Assembly (NCBI RefSeq): GCF_003628445.1
Contig: NZ_RBZO01000005.1
Coordinates: 79,305 to 143,304 of the forward strand
Origin: Oceanobacillus bengalensis
Lineage (GTDB): Bacteria > Bacillota > Bacilli > Bacillales > Amphibacillaceae
Direction: 5' to 3'
DNA length: 64,000 nt
A model generated the notes under the pieces. The model was given only the letters and a program-made list of their open reading frames with translations, was not told the DNA's origin and did no database searches. Position 1 is the stretch's first letter. Each line of letters starts with the position of its first letter. The translations under genes and the position numbers were made by a program. Positions 16,901 through 26,218 of the stretch are shown piece after piece.

Positions 16901-18088
16901 TTATTTAAGTTTCATTAATCTGTCAGACTTACTTATAATATCTGTAACACGAACACCGAAGTTTTCTTCAATTACAACAACTTCACCTTCAGCAATTAAT
17001 TTATTATTTACTAAAATATCAACTGGTTCCCCGGCTAACTTATCAAGTTCAATAATTGAGCCTGTGCTAAAATCTAGAATATCTTTAATTGCACGTTTCG
17101 TACGACCAAGTTCAACCGTAATATTTAATGGAATATCCAAAAGCATATCTAGGTTTCGTTGTTCATGATTATTTAATGCTACCTTTTCAAAGTTTGAAAA
17201 AGTGGCTTCTTGAACATCTGCTTGTGTCTTGTTTAAGGGATTACCTATTACCTGTGGCTTTGTAGGTTGTTCGTAATTATTTGGTGTTACTGCCTGTTCT
17301 GTTATACTCCCTTGCGTATAATAACTGCTTTCATGAATGTCTTGCTCTTTTGTGTATGGCGCTTCGACAGTTGTTGCAGATTCTATACTCGGTTCCACTT
17401 CACTACTTGTAGGATTTAATAATTGTTCAACTAACTGTTTCGCAAAATTCACTGGCATTAATTGCATCATGTTTGAATCAATTAAGTCACCAACAGTCAA
17501 TCTGAAGAAGATTTTTACATATGCCTCTTCATCAAAAATCTCCTCATTATTTTTGGTATCATCAATAATCGATGGTGGAGAGATATCCACTTTCTTACCA
17601 AACACCGTTGACATACTAGTTGCCGCAGCACCCATCATTTGGTTCATGGATTCTTGTACTGCACTTAGATGGATTTCAGACAATTCCTGATCAGGGTTTG
17701 TCCCATCACCACCTAACATAATGTCAGCAATTATTGCTGCATCTTTCGCCTTAATAACAAAAACATTCTTCCCTATAAAACCGTCTACGTAGTTCACCTG
17801 AATACTTACTGGTTGAAAATTAACTGCATCCGCCAAATCTTTCTTCTCAATAATGCTAACGATGGGCGTTGTAATTTCAACCTTATTATTTAATAACGTT
17901 GATAATGTTGTCGCAGAAGTACCAAAAGATATGTTACCAATCTCTCCTAGTGCATCAATTTCTATGCTGGAAAGATAATCCTCCGTTTTTGACTGCTGAT
18001 TTTCATTTAAATCATCACTACTATCTGAACTCACATTAAGTAGTGCATCAATTTCTTCTTGTGATAGCATACCATCTTCATTCGTCAT
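16901..18088 (-). CDS. fliY: Flagellar switch protein and CheY-P phosphatase FliY
   Basis: C-ring protein with CheC-like and FliN-like parts. The 395 residues begin with the CheY-P-binding peptide MLSQEEIDALL (7-17). Next come two phosphatase motifs, EIDALGEIGNISFGTS (43-58) and AVQESMNQMMGAAATS near 143-158, a variable linker, and a C-terminal SpoA/FliN domain (LLDIPLNITVELGRTKRAIKDIL near 315-337). It overlaps fliM by 11 bases. It probably provides constitutive CheY-P hydrolysis at the motor. Confidence 0.96.
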   Translation of the reverse strand: MTNEDGMLSQEEIDALLNVSSDSSDDLNENQQSKTEDYLSSIEIDALGEIGNISFGTSATTLSTLLNNKVEITTPIVSIIEKKDLADAVNFQPVSIQVNYVDGFIGKNVFVIKAKDAAIIADIMLGGDGTNPDQELSEIHLSAVQESMNQMMGAAATSMSTVFGKKVDISPPSIIDDTKNNEEIFDEEAYVKIFFRLTVGDLIDSNMMQLMPVNFAKQLVEQLLNPTSSEVEPSIESATTVEAPYTKEQDIHESSYYTQGSITEQAVTPNNYEQPTKPQVIGNPLNKTQADVQEATFSNFEKVALNNHEQRNLDMLLDIPLNITVELGRTKRAIKDILDFSTGSIIELDKLAGEPVDILVNNKLIAEGEVVVIEENFGVRVTDIISKSDRLMKLK

Positions 18089-19073
18089 TTTCGTTCACCC
18101 CTTTATATTCCTCAAGTATTTGAACCGATAACTTATTTTTAAATTTACCTGGTTGTACATAAAATTTCAGTTTATCATTAACTAAAAACTTTAATGGTTG
18201 ATCTATCGGTTGGTTTAGAGAGATAACATCATCTTTACTTAACTGTAAAAATTCTTGGATTGATACATTTGTCTCCCCTAGTATGGATTTTACTTCTACC
18301 TGCGTATTCTTCAAATGCTTGGAAATCTTCTCATAGGTTTCTGGGTTCTGATCCTTTTCCGTTGCTTGCATCCAATAATGTGCAGATAACTTACTAATAA
18401 TCGGTTCTAAAATAACATGTGGGATACATATATTAATCATTCCACTTGTTTCACCAATCACTGTAGTTAGCGAAACGACTACTACCGTCTCATTTGGGGA
18501 AACCATTTGGATAAATTGTGGGTTTTCCTCAAATTCCTCTAGTATTGGATCAATATCTGCAACGGATTCCCAAGCCTCTCTAAGACATTCAATACCTTTT
18601 TCAAATATTTGGTTTAAAAGTAGTTTCTCAATTTCGGTTAAACTACTGCTTTTACTAATGGTGTTTCCTTTCCCCCCAAGAATACGGTCAAGTAAGGCAT
18701 AAGCGATATTTGGGTTAATTTCCATCACTAACCTTCCGTCCAAAGGAGCAACACTGTAGATGTTTAATACCGTAATTTTCGGTATGGAACGAATGAATTC
18801 TTCGAAGGGGATTTGATCAACAGATGTAACGTTTATATCGACATATGTCCTAAGCTGTGATGAGAAAAAAGTCGTCAAAAGCCTTGCATAATTCTCATGA
18901 ATTCTTGAAATACTTCTTATTTGGTCTTTTGAGAAACGAAGTGCACGTTTAAAATCGTATACTCTAACTTTTTTTTCCTTTTCTTCCTTTTTTAACTCTT
19001 CTGCATCCATTTCACCTGAAGTGATGGCGGAAAGTAGTGCATCTATTTCATTCTGTGAAAGTACTTCATCCAT
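18078..19073 (-). CDS. fliM: Flagellar motor switch protein FliM
   Basis: C-ring protein linking CheY-P to rotation direction. The 331 residues include the CheY-P-binding N-terminus VLSQNEIDALLSAI (4-17), the middle CheC-like domain without phosphatase residues, and the C-terminal SpoA domain (GETNVSIQEFLQLSKDDVISL). Start ATG 19073 has GAGGTGA upstream. Order fliL-fliM-fliY is normal. Confidence 0.97.
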   Translation of the reverse strand: MDEVLSQNEIDALLSAITSGEMDAEELKKEEKEKKVRVYDFKRALRFSKDQIRSISRIHENYARLLTTFFSSQLRTYVDINVTSVDQIPFEEFIRSIPKITVLNIYSVAPLDGRLVMEINPNIAYALLDRILGGKGNTISKSSSLTEIEKLLLNQIFEKGIECLREAWESVADIDPILEEFEENPQFIQMVSPNETVVVVSLTTVIGETSGMINICIPHVILEPIISKLSAHYWMQATEKDQNPETYEKISKHLKNTQVEVKSILGETNVSIQEFLQLSKDDVISLNQPIDQPLKFLVNDKLKFYVQPGKFKNKLSVQILEEYKGVNENDE

Positions 19074-19117
19074 TAATTCGTCACCTCACGATAAAAGGGC
19101 GCTTGCACTTTTGTTTT

Positions 19118-19543
19118 TTATTGCAATATCTTATTAATTGTATAAACATCGGTAATTTTTCCTTCGATCATTACTTCATTTAGCTTTGTTCTCAAGACAT
19201 CTTCTAAGTTACCTAAACCAGATTTAAAATCTTCTTCAGTCATTATCGCAAGTTCTTTAATCAAGATATTTTTAAGTTGAAATTCCCTTTTCATGATTTC
19301 TTCTTTTGCATCTTCACTATCTGTCAAAATTTGAAATTGTACACGGACATAAGTGCCATCTTCAAGATCCGTTGTAATCTCAGGTGATTCAAAGGAATAC
19401 TCTATTATTTCATCAATTGTAGGTTCTTTAGCTTCGTCATCTTCACCTTTAACATTGATAATTACGATAATTGCTGCAATAGCAATGATTAACAGTACAG
19501 CTAAAGATGTCATCATTGTTTTTACCAGTCTACTCACTTTCAT
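19118..19543 (-). CDS. fliL: Flagellar basal-body-associated protein FliL
   Basis: Single-pass stator-associated protein. From ATG 19543 (141 residues) it has an N-terminal membrane helix ([20 protein letters not shown] near 10-29), a linker, and the periplasmic-type FliL domain ending with [33 protein letters not shown] features. The start overlaps the end of swrD by 14 bases and has little SD of its own, so it is probably coupled to swrD. Length is usual for Bacillus FliL. Confidence 0.92.
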   Translation of the reverse strand: MKVSRLVKTMMTSLAVLLIIAIAAIIVIINVKGEDDEAKEPTIDEIIEYSFESPEITTDLEDGTYVRVQFQILTDSEDAKEEIMKREFQLKNILIKELAIMTEEDFKSGLGNLEDVLRTKLNEVMIEGKITDVYTINKILQ

Positions 19544-19748
19544 CACCTGTATTTCTATGTATACTTTGTAATCCTATTTTTTGATAGTAATTTGTTATGA
19601 GACCAATTACTTCATTCTCAGGATTCTTGACTACCAACTTCTTCCCGTTGATTAGCGTAATGGTTGTATCTGGAAGTGATTCTACTTGTTCAATTAGTAA
19701 TGCATTTAAGGTAAATCGATTACCGTTTAATCTTAATAATGGAATCAT
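19530..19748 (-). CDS. swrD: Swarming-motility protein SwrD/FlbD
   Basis: FlbD-family protein of 72 residues; in B. subtilis SwrD (YlzI) raises flagellar power through the stators. The family core is clear: [20 protein letters not shown] (1-20), [20 protein letters not shown] and [13 protein letters not shown]. Directly in front of ATG 19748 there is almost no SD. A perfect AAGGAGGT lies 34 bases upstream (19783-19790), separated by a hairpin, suggesting that the folded mRNA brings SD and start together. Confidence 0.93.
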   Translation of the reverse strand: MIPLLRLNGNRFTLNALLIEQVESLPDTTITLINGKKLVVKNPENEVIGLITNYYQKIGLQSIHRNTGDESE

Positions 19749-19790
19749 GATATTGGTGGGAGCACACTAATATATGCTCCCTACCTCCTT
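19749..19790 (-). promoter_or_regulatory. Hairpin-separated ribosome-binding site of swrD
   Basis: AAGGAGGT (complement of 19783-19790) begins at the flgE stop codon. GGGAGCA and TGCTCCC (19758-19764 and 19775-19781) then pair in a 7-bp stem with a 10-base loop, then nine bases to ATG 19748. Collapsing the 24-base hairpin leaves about ten bases between SD and start, a workable spacing; linear spacing of 34 would not be. Confidence 0.55.
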
Positions 19791-19791
19791 A

Positions 19792-20586
19792 TTATCGTTT
19801 TAAGTTAACAAGTTCTTCTAAGATAGAATCCGATGTAGTAATGATTCTCGTATTCGCTTGGAACCCACGTTGAGCAGTAATCATTTCTGTGAACTCTTCA
19901 GCTAGGTCGACGTTGGACATTTCAAGGGCACCACTTACAATCGACGCAGCACCGTCTTGTTCTGGAACCACTAGTCCATTAAAACCAGCATTTTCACTGT
20001 TTAAGAATAAATTGCTACCATCTTTTTGCAGACCAGCTGGATTAGAAAAGCTAGCGAGACCAATTTGACCAGCAGTTTGTGGGTCACCTGCACCATCTAC
20101 ATACGTAACCGTACCATCTGTTTGAATACTAAAGCTTTGTGCACCATCAGGAATTGTGATTGGAGATTCTCCATTTGCTCCGATAAGATACAATCCATCA
20201 GGGTTTACTATACTTCCTTCACTGTCTAAATAAAAGTTCCCTGCACGTGTGTAAAACGTTGTTTCCCCATCTGTTAAAGCAAACATTCCATCCCCCTCAA
20301 TTGATAGGTCTAATGGATTATTCGTTGTTTGCAAGAAACCTTGGGTATGCATATTATCAATGGAACCTGTCTGTGCACCTAGACCTACTTGTACAGCATT
20401 AATTCCACCTTTTGTGCCAGTAGGGCCTTGTGCTCCAGAAGTAGTTTGACTCATCATTTCTTGAAATGTAACCCGACCTTTTTTGAAACCTGAAGTATTC
20501 ACATTTGCAATATTATTCCCTATAACATCTAATTTCGTTTGAAAGTTTTTCATTCCAGATATTCCTGCATACATTGATCGTAACAT
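19792..20586 (-). CDS. flgE: Flagellar hook protein FlgE
   Basis: Forms the hook, the universal joint of the flagellum. At 264 residues it is short but of the same size as B. subtilis FlgE. The N-terminus MLRSMYAGISGMKNFQTKLD and NNIANVNTSGFKKGRVTFQEMM are the rod-hook-protein signature; the C-terminus AEEFTEMITAQRGFQANTRIIT is the matching coiled-coil end. SD AAAGGGGA precedes ATG 20586. The 82-base leader contains two small hairpins. Confidence 0.96.
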   Translation of the reverse strand: MLRSMYAGISGMKNFQTKLDVIGNNIANVNTSGFKKGRVTFQEMMSQTTSGAQGPTGTKGGINAVQVGLGAQTGSIDNMHTQGFLQTTNNPLDLSIEGDGMFALTDGETTFYTRAGNFYLDSEGSIVNPDGLYLIGANGESPITIPDGAQSFSIQTDGTVTYVDGAGDPQTAGQIGLASFSNPAGLQKDGSNLFLNSENAGFNGLVVPEQDGAASIVSGALEMSNVDLAEEFTEMITAQRGFQANTRIITTSDSILEELVNLKR

Positions 20587-20618
20587 TTTATTTTCCCCTT
20601 TATTTTTAAATTTATATG

Positions 20619-20662
20619 AGCTGCTTCATTCAATCGGCAGCTATAACGGCCTCCCATATGGG
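20619..20662. other. Small hairpins in the flgE leader
   Basis: The perfect palindrome CCCATATGGG (20653-20662) and a 6-bp stem AGCTGC/GCAGCT (20619-20624 with 20637-20642, 12-base loop) lie between the flagellar operon protein gene and flgE. They do not have T runs, so they look like mRNA structure rather than terminators; a processing or translational role is possible. Confidence 0.4.
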
Positions 20663-20668
20663 TCCAGC

Positions 20669-21043
20669 CTAATCATTCATTAAAATTGTTCCATTAATAT
20701 TTGTGAAAATCCTACTAGTTGCTTCCTTTCTATCCATAGCGGTGACAACGGTATTATTTTTAGCACTTACTAATAATGCAGCGTCATTCATTACGACTAA
20801 TGAATCCGTGATCCCTTTTTTCTTTGCCTCTCTCATTTTTGCTTCAATTTGCTGCCATTGATGCTCATCAATATGAATATTTCTTTCATTTAATCTTTCA
20901 CTTGCATGTTTACTAATTTTTAATTTTTGGTTTTGCTCAGATAAAATATCCTTGAACTGTAATGTTTGTGTATTCTTCGGTTTAACTACCGTAGGATTTT
21001 TCAAGGCATATTCCCCGGCCACCTGATGTATACGTGGGTCCAT
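20669..21043 (-). CDS. Flagellar operon protein of the TIGR02530 type
   Basis: A 124-residue protein found in Firmicute flagellar operons between flgD and flgE; precise role unknown to me. It contains LQFKDILSEQNQKLKISKHASERLNERNI-like features: the segment FKDIL and the KISKHASERLNERNI motif (about 39-53) are typical. C-terminal segment SLVVMNDAALLVSAKNNTVV follows. No signal peptide. AAGGGGGGA precedes ATG 21043. Position suggests a chaperone or regulatory role in hook or hook-cap assembly (inference). Confidence 0.85.
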   Translation of the reverse strand: MDPRIHQVAGEYALKNPTVVKPKNTQTLQFKDILSEQNQKLKISKHASERLNERNIHIDEHQWQQIEAKMREAKKKGITDSLVVMNDAALLVSAKNNTVVTAMDRKEATSRIFTNINGTILMND

Positions 21044-21054
21044 ACGATCCCCCC

Positions 21055-21528
21055 TTACTCTCGTACATCCTCATCAGAATTTGGTGTATCTGAATTAGCA
21101 TCACTTACTTCTAATATGGCATCCGCATATATTTCTTCTCCATTTTTTAATTTCAAAATAGCCCAACCCTCACTTTGTGTAACAGCAACAACTTTAGATG
21201 TAGTCACTTCTAGTTCTTCCCCAGTCTCTTTATCATAAGCTTGATAGGAAACTTCTTTTCCAATCATGTGGCTATACTCAATGACCGGAGACATTAATTG
21301 ACTTTGAACAAAATTGTCAATAGTACTTGCAATATTCGTAATCTGTTCCAATGAAGTTAGAGTTGCCATTTGTTCAACCATTGCTTTATCATCCATTGGC
21401 GCTGTAGGATCTTGATTTTGTAGTTGGGTCATTAATATTTTTAGGAATCCATCCTTATCCAGAGTAGGGCTAGGTTCTCTAGTAGTTCTTTGATTAGATA
21501 GATACAATGATGGATCAATACTAGTCAT
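21055..21528 (-). CDS. flgD: Flagellar hook-capping protein FlgD
   Basis: Scaffold at the tip of the growing hook. The conserved N-terminal export/cap region KDGFLKILMTQLQNQDP is clear around residues 25-41, then KAMVEQMATLTSLEQI. The protein is short (157 residues from ATG 21528), like the small FlgD (YlxG) of Bacillus. AGGTGA lies seven bases before this ATG; the upstream GTG 21537 directly adjoins the fliK stop and is less likely. Confidence 0.93.
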   Translation of the reverse strand: MTSIDPSLYLSNQRTTREPSPTLDKDGFLKILMTQLQNQDPTAPMDDKAMVEQMATLTSLEQITNIASTIDNFVQSQLMSPVIEYSHMIGKEVSYQAYDKETGEELEVTTSKVVAVTQSEGWAILKLKNGEEIYADAILEVSDANSDTPNSDEDVRE

Positions 21529-21537
21529 TGTGGTCAC

Positions 21538-23820
21538 CTACACTTTCTCATTCACTAATAATTCTTGAAAATAAGACCTGAATTCAGATTCAGTAGATTG
21601 ACGACTTTGTCCATCTGATTGATCTGACTGCTCTTCATTGTCATGTTTTTGTGATTGTTGATCTTGATTATTCTTTTGTGTTTCTTGATTAAATACAATA
21701 TTTCCATCTTGCTTTTCAATAACAACTTGCTGTGGTGCAAACATATGCTTCAGTTGACCAATATTTCCTTCCAACATTTCTTTAGCGGCCTGCGTCGTTA
21801 CTATGATCTTGACAGCCATTTCACCGTTCATTTGTGTGAACCGAACAACCATATCACCTAAGTTAGTCGGATTCAATCGAATCGATAATTGGTTCATTGC
21901 AAAAGGTTTTGTTAGAAATTGACTGTTCTTAACAATCCCCTCAAACCTCTCCATAAACTCCTGATCTACCGCAAGGGTACTGTTTGATTGGTTTATGTGA
22001 ATAGCATATTGTTCTAGTTGAGAAATCGGATGAATATTACCTGAACTCGGATTTGTAGTTGATACAGTGTTTATTTTCAGTTGATTCTCAATTGATTTCT
22101 CGATCCATTTTTTCAATTCAAAGGGATGATCGGTTTCGCTATTCTCCGCTACATCAGTCCATTTATTTAACAGTTCCTCAAGTTTTGGTGAAACAGATTT
22201 AATGTTTTCTTCTATTTTTATTTGACTGATCACTTCTTCTACTTGTCTAAAAATCTCATTAAATCGTGTGATATTATTACTAATATTCACCTTATTTTGA
22301 GTATCCATTTCTTTTGTGATAACTGCTACAATGTTTGATATTCTTACGTCATTGCTCACATTTTGTTGTGAACCAATAGCCTGTTCTTGTTGTTTTATTG
22401 CATGGACAAATTCTTTCCATACCGATTGTTCTTTAGAATCTACTCTTAGCCATGTTTCAGGAGTTTTGATTGGAAATGTTTCCTCGTCGCTATTTCCTAC
22501 GAATCCATTCCACCGGTCTAATAATTGTAAAAGTTTTGGTGCGGCATTTTTAATATCTTGTTCTGTCTTAATATGAGACAGTATTTCCTCTGCTTCAGAT
22601 TGTACGTAAGACAATTGATTAGACAAATCGATATTTATCTTTTCTTGTTGGACATTAGAAGCACTCGCTATTCCCAATTCCTTCACATTACTCCCTAGAT
22701 TAGAGCGCTGGGAATCAAAATTTATAGCATTATCAAGCCATCTAACTACATCTTTTGTAGTAACACTTGCATCCATGTGATAAAGATTTTTAGAGGCAAT
22801 TTTTTCTCTTTTTTCATATGCTTGAACAATTTCTTTCCAAACTGGCAAACTTTTTATTTCAGTATTCTCTATGGGATCCGTATGTTTCATGCTTTGTGAA
22901 TCCGCTTCAGTACTTTTCGCTACATTTGTCCATTGCTTCAAAAGCGCTAATATTTCTGGGGCAGCCTTAAGGATATCTTCTTCTTGGTTAATATTGGATA
23001 CTACATTTTCTACCTTCGTCAAAATTGTGTTTATTCGTTCCACATTAGACACTACATTAGTTGGTAATTGTGTCATATCATCTGTATAAAATCGTTGTTC
23101 TATTTGATTTGAAGAAGGATTTTGCTGAAACAGATTCGTCATTGACTCATCTGGTATAATCGTTTCACCAGGAATGGATATCTCGCCATTATTCAAAAGC
23201 GTATATTGCCTTCTATTCAATGTAGGAAAAGTTTGATTCATCTCCACTACTGTATTACTTTTTACCACCGTTTCTATAACAGGATTTTGATTTTCATTAA
23301 CACCTGCTAAAGCACCAGTCGTATCCAACTGATTCAGTATTTGAACGAGGTATGGTATTATGCTACGAGTATCATCTTCTATTATCATATGTGAAAACAA
23401 TTCTTGGACTCGGTTCCCTTTATCCTCTACATTGTCTAGTCCATTATGCATTTCATTCGCATTACTAGTGATCAACATTGTTAACTTTTGCATTGCTACA
23501 AGTACTTCATCGTCCAAATTCTCTAGTGTTGAAAACTTGGCGATAAGATTGTCCTGTTCATTTGTATCATTCATTAACTCCATATCATTGATTAGCTTTT
23601 CAACAAGTAAATGAATTGCCTCCTCTGGACTTTGTACATTTGACGTTCCATCTTGGGACCGATTATGCTCATCCTGCAAACCAGCTAATACGGTGTACTC
23701 TTTATCAAACAATGTTTTTTTAAATGATAAAGAATCAGATAAATTCGAACCATTATTCCATGAGTCTGTTTTACTATTTGTAAATTGCAATCGTGGTATA
23801 AGCGTTCCAACTGCGTTCAT
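21538..23820 (-). CDS. fliK: Flagellar hook-length control protein FliK, enlarged
   Basis: Exported ruler that sets hook length and triggers the FlhB switch. From ATG 23820 (GGAGGTGA upstream) it is 760 residues, much longer than the B. subtilis protein (about 490). The C-terminal Flg_hook domain is clear around residues 635-705 (MNQLSIRLNPTNLGDMVVRF, then EMLEGNIGQLKHMF), followed by a Gln/Ser/Asp-rich tail. The middle has three copies of a segment with the pattern EEDI-aaP-LL-W (about 262-301, 401-441, 518-559). The repeats probably lengthened the ruler domain by duplication. Confidence 0.93.
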   Translation of the reverse strand: MNAVGTLIPRLQFTNSKTDSWNNGSNLSDSLSFKKTLFDKEYTVLAGLQDEHNRSQDGTSNVQSPEEAIHLLVEKLINDMELMNDTNEQDNLIAKFSTLENLDDEVLVAMQKLTMLITSNANEMHNGLDNVEDKGNRVQELFSHMIIEDDTRSIIPYLVQILNQLDTTGALAGVNENQNPVIETVVKSNTVVEMNQTFPTLNRRQYTLLNNGEISIPGETIIPDESMTNLFQQNPSSNQIEQRFYTDDMTQLPTNVVSNVERINTILTKVENVVSNINQEEDILKAAPEILALLKQWTNVAKSTEADSQSMKHTDPIENTEIKSLPVWKEIVQAYEKREKIASKNLYHMDASVTTKDVVRWLDNAINFDSQRSNLGSNVKELGIASASNVQQEKINIDLSNQLSYVQSEAEEILSHIKTEQDIKNAAPKLLQLLDRWNGFVGNSDEETFPIKTPETWLRVDSKEQSVWKEFVHAIKQQEQAIGSQQNVSNDVRISNIVAVITKEMDTQNKVNISNNITRFNEIFRQVEEVISQIKIEENIKSVSPKLEELLNKWTDVAENSETDHPFELKKWIEKSIENQLKINTVSTTNPSSGNIHPISQLEQYAIHINQSNSTLAVDQEFMERFEGIVKNSQFLTKPFAMNQLSIRLNPTNLGDMVVRFTQMNGEMAVKIIVTTQAAKEMLEGNIGQLKHMFAPQQVVIEKQDGNIVFNQETQKNNQDQQSQKHDNEEQSDQSDGQSRQSTESEFRSYFQELLVNEKV

Positions 23821-23853
23821 TTTCTCACCTCCTTTCAAGGTGACTTCTTCATC

Positions 23854-24447
23854 TTAGTGTTCTGTAATCATGAGTTGTTCCGTGATTTCTGCTGCCACCT
23901 CTGGATTCATCTCTTCCAAAATAGCTCCACGTACCTCATTGGGTACTTCTTTGATGATTGTAACCGCAGAACCTCTATTTAAATTTTCTAGAATTCGAGC
24001 AGCTTGCTTACTATCCATTTCTTCATAAGATTTAGCAACCAGCTTTACTTCTTCATTTACTGATTTTGTAGCATCTTGCTCCACTGTTGCATTTACATTT
24101 TGGTCATTTTCTAATTGTGTTATTTTTTCATTCAAATTAGCAATTGTTGACTCAAGGTCAGTTACATTCTGTTGTAACCCAGCAATTTCTTCATCTTTAC
24201 TAACAATCGTTTCTTCAAATTGCTGTTCTTTCTTCTCAACATTTGCTTCTTCTTCCGTTGTAATTGCATTGGATAGAACAGGAACATCATTCCCTTTTTC
24301 TTTCGCCCAGTTCGTAACATCAAAACCTGCAATATTTAATATAATGATTAAAAGCGTTATAACGATTAAAATTGGGATGACGATTGCGAAAAGGAACCAT
24401 AAAAAAGGATTCATTTTTCTCTTTTCATCATTTGTTTTCTTTGCCAT
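23854..24447 (-). CDS. ylxF: YlxF: membrane-anchored coiled-coil protein with MgtE-N/MotE-like C-terminus
   Basis: Conserved flagellar-operon protein next to fliJ. From ATG 24447 (AGGTGA upstream, 197 residues) it has a basic N-terminus, one membrane helix (FLWFLFAIVIPILIVITLLI near 15-34), a coiled coil (about 80-125), and a C-terminal MgtE-N-like helical repeat with KSYEEMDSKQAARILENL. This resembles MotE, which chaperones the stator protein MotC in alphaproteobacteria; a stator or export role in Bacillus is inference. Confidence 0.85.
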   Translation of the reverse strand: MAKKTNDEKRKMNPFLWFLFAIVIPILIVITLLIIILNIAGFDVTNWAKEKGNDVPVLSNAITTEEEANVEKKEQQFEETIVSKDEEIAGLQQNVTDLESTIANLNEKITQLENDQNVNATVEQDATKSVNEEVKLVAKSYEEMDSKQAARILENLNRGSAVTIIKEVPNEVRGAILEEMNPEVAAEITEQLMITEH

Positions 24448-24452
24448 GATTT

Positions 24453-24899
24453 TCACCTATTTTTGTGGCTTAAAAATTGATTCATTGAAATTTCATTCAT
24501 AAAAGCGTCTTCTTTCCTCTTTAGCTCATCGCGTTCATCTTGTTTACGAATGTCGATGATTTTTTCAAACTTTTTCACTTCAACGTATGAATCAGACAAT
24601 TTCACCTGTTTTTTTTCCATATCATTTCTTGCAACCTCTACTTTTTGTTGAACAAATAATATTTCTGTTGTTAATACCTCTAGATAGTCAACGAGTTGCT
24701 TAATCTGATTTATTGGTGCCGTTGATTGAATAAATCGTTCATACTGCTGTTCTGCTTCTTCTTTTTTCTTTAATAGTAAATAGAGTTCTTTAGCAACTTC
24801 CTCAAACACACCCATCGATTGGTGGTATGCTTTTTGTGCAACTTTTTTTTCGTTTTCTCTAATCGTTAAAACTTTCGATAAAGTCGCTGTCCCAGTCAT
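24453..24899 (-). CDS. fliJ: Flagellar export chaperone FliJ
   Basis: Coiled-coil stalk that couples the FliI ATPase ring to FlhA. The 148 residues are nearly all helical with heptads (KLYLLLKKKEEAEQQYERF-like) and the usual N-terminal LSKVLTIRENEKKVAQKAY. The start ATG overlaps the fliI stop as TAATG, so translation is coupled. Assignment rests on size, coiled-coil character and position between fliI and ylxF. Confidence 0.92.
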   Translation of the reverse strand: MTGTATLSKVLTIRENEKKVAQKAYHQSMGVFEEVAKELYLLLKKKEEAEQQYERFIQSTAPINQIKQLVDYLEVLTTEILFVQQKVEVARNDMEKKQVKLSDSYVEVKKFEKIIDIRKQDERDELKRKEDAFMNEISMNQFLSHKNR

Positions 24900-26218
24900 T
24901 AGTGAATGCCTCCATTAAGCAAAGAAGTCATCAAGTTAACTGACTCTTCTAGTGTCTTATATTCAAATACATCCTGTTTTAAAAAAGCTTGAATTTTTGG
25001 ATGAAAAGCTATTGCACGATCAATTTCCTGGTTCGTACCACGTTTATATGCCCCGATATTGATTAACTCTCGATTATCTTCGTATATGGACATTAATGAA
25101 CGAATCTCATTAGCTATGGTTCGATGCTCTTCGCCCGTAATTTGATTCATTACCCGACTAACCGATTTCAGTACATTTATTGCTGGATATTGCCCTCGTT
25201 CAGCTATTTTTCGGTCCATCACAAAATGACCATCTAATATCCCTCTTACCGCATCTGCGATTGGTTCATTCATATCGTCACCATCAACTAACACCGTGTA
25301 AAAGGCAGTAATTGTTCCACAGTCATTTGTTCCAGTGCGTTCAAGCAGTTTAGGTAATATCGAAAATACAGATGGCGTGTATCCTTTTGTTGTTGGAGGT
25401 TCACCGATTGCTAGGCCGATCTCCCTTTGTGCCATTGCAACACGAGTTACAGAATCCATCATCAAGTTCACATGGTAACCCAAATCACGGAAATATTCAG
25501 CAATTGCTGTAGCCGTATATGCACCTTTAATACGCATCAGTGCTGGCTGGTCAGAAGTTGCCACAACAACAATGGAGCGCTTCAACCCTGCTTCACCAAG
25601 GTCCTTTTCAATAAATTCCCTAACTTCACGCCCACGTTCTCCTATCAGTGCGATAACGTTAATATCTGCATCACTGTTCCGGGCAATCATTCCAAGTAAG
25701 GTACTCTTACCTACCCCACTACCAGCGAACATTCCAACACGCTGTCCTCTACCGACTGTTAATAATCCATCAATTGCTTTTACACCAACTTGAATCGGTT
25801 CAGAAATTGGAGGACGTAACATGGGGTTTGGTGGCGCTTGTTCTGTTACATAATTTGAGAGACCTTTTGGTAGGGGAGTACGATCAAGCGGCATTCCCAA
25901 TGGATCAACAACATTCCCTATTAGACTTCGGCCAACTTTTACCGTTAGGGCTTTCCCTGTTGCTTGAACAAGACATCCTGACCCAATTTCATTTACCTCA
26001 GCATAAGGCATGAGAATGATCTTCTCGTTATTAAACCCCACTACCTCTGATAAAATCGGTTCTTTGTCTTTCTTTGAAGGATGGATATAACATACTTCAC
26101 CAATATTTGCTTGTGGTCCCTCTGACTCAATCATCAGCCCAACTACTCGTAAGACTTTCCCATAATATTTGTAAGAATCAGCCTGTTCGATACAAGAAAG
26201 GTAAGCTTCTACATTCAT
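24899..26218 (-). CDS. fliI: Flagellar type III export ATPase FliI
   Basis: F1-beta-like hexameric ATPase for substrate unloading. The 439 residues contain Walker A GMFAGSGVGKST (162-173), the GERGREVREFI motif (194-204), and Walker B MMDSVTRVAMAQREIGLAIGEPP-like sequence near 250-270. Start ATG overlaps fliH by four bases; stop overlaps fliJ as TAATG. Confidence 0.97.
   Translation of the reverse strand: MNVEAYLSCIEQADSYKYYGKVLRVVGLMIESEGPQANIGEVCYIHPSKKDKEPILSEVVGFNNEKIILMPYAEVNEIGSGCLVQATGKALTVKVGRSLIGNVVDPLGMPLDRTPLPKGLSNYVTEQAPPNPMLRPPISEPIQVGVKAIDGLLTVGRGQRVGMFAGSGVGKSTLLGMIARNSDADINVIALIGERGREVREFIEKDLGEAGLKRSIVVVATSDQPALMRIKGAYTATAIAEYFRDLGYHVNLMMDSVTRVAMAQREIGLAIGEPPTTKGYTPSVFSILPKLLERTGTNDCGTITAFYTVLVDGDDMNEPIADAVRGILDGHFVMDRKIAERGQYPAINVLKSVSRVMNQITGEEHRTIANEIRSLMSIYEDNRELINIGAYKRGTNQEIDRAIAFHPKIQAFLKQDVFEYKTLEESVNLMTSLLNGGIH

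Noticed and set aside
20619..20668. Riboswitch (such as a c-di-GMP type) before flgE
   Set aside because: Only about 80 bases with two simple hairpins; no conserved aptamer core visible.
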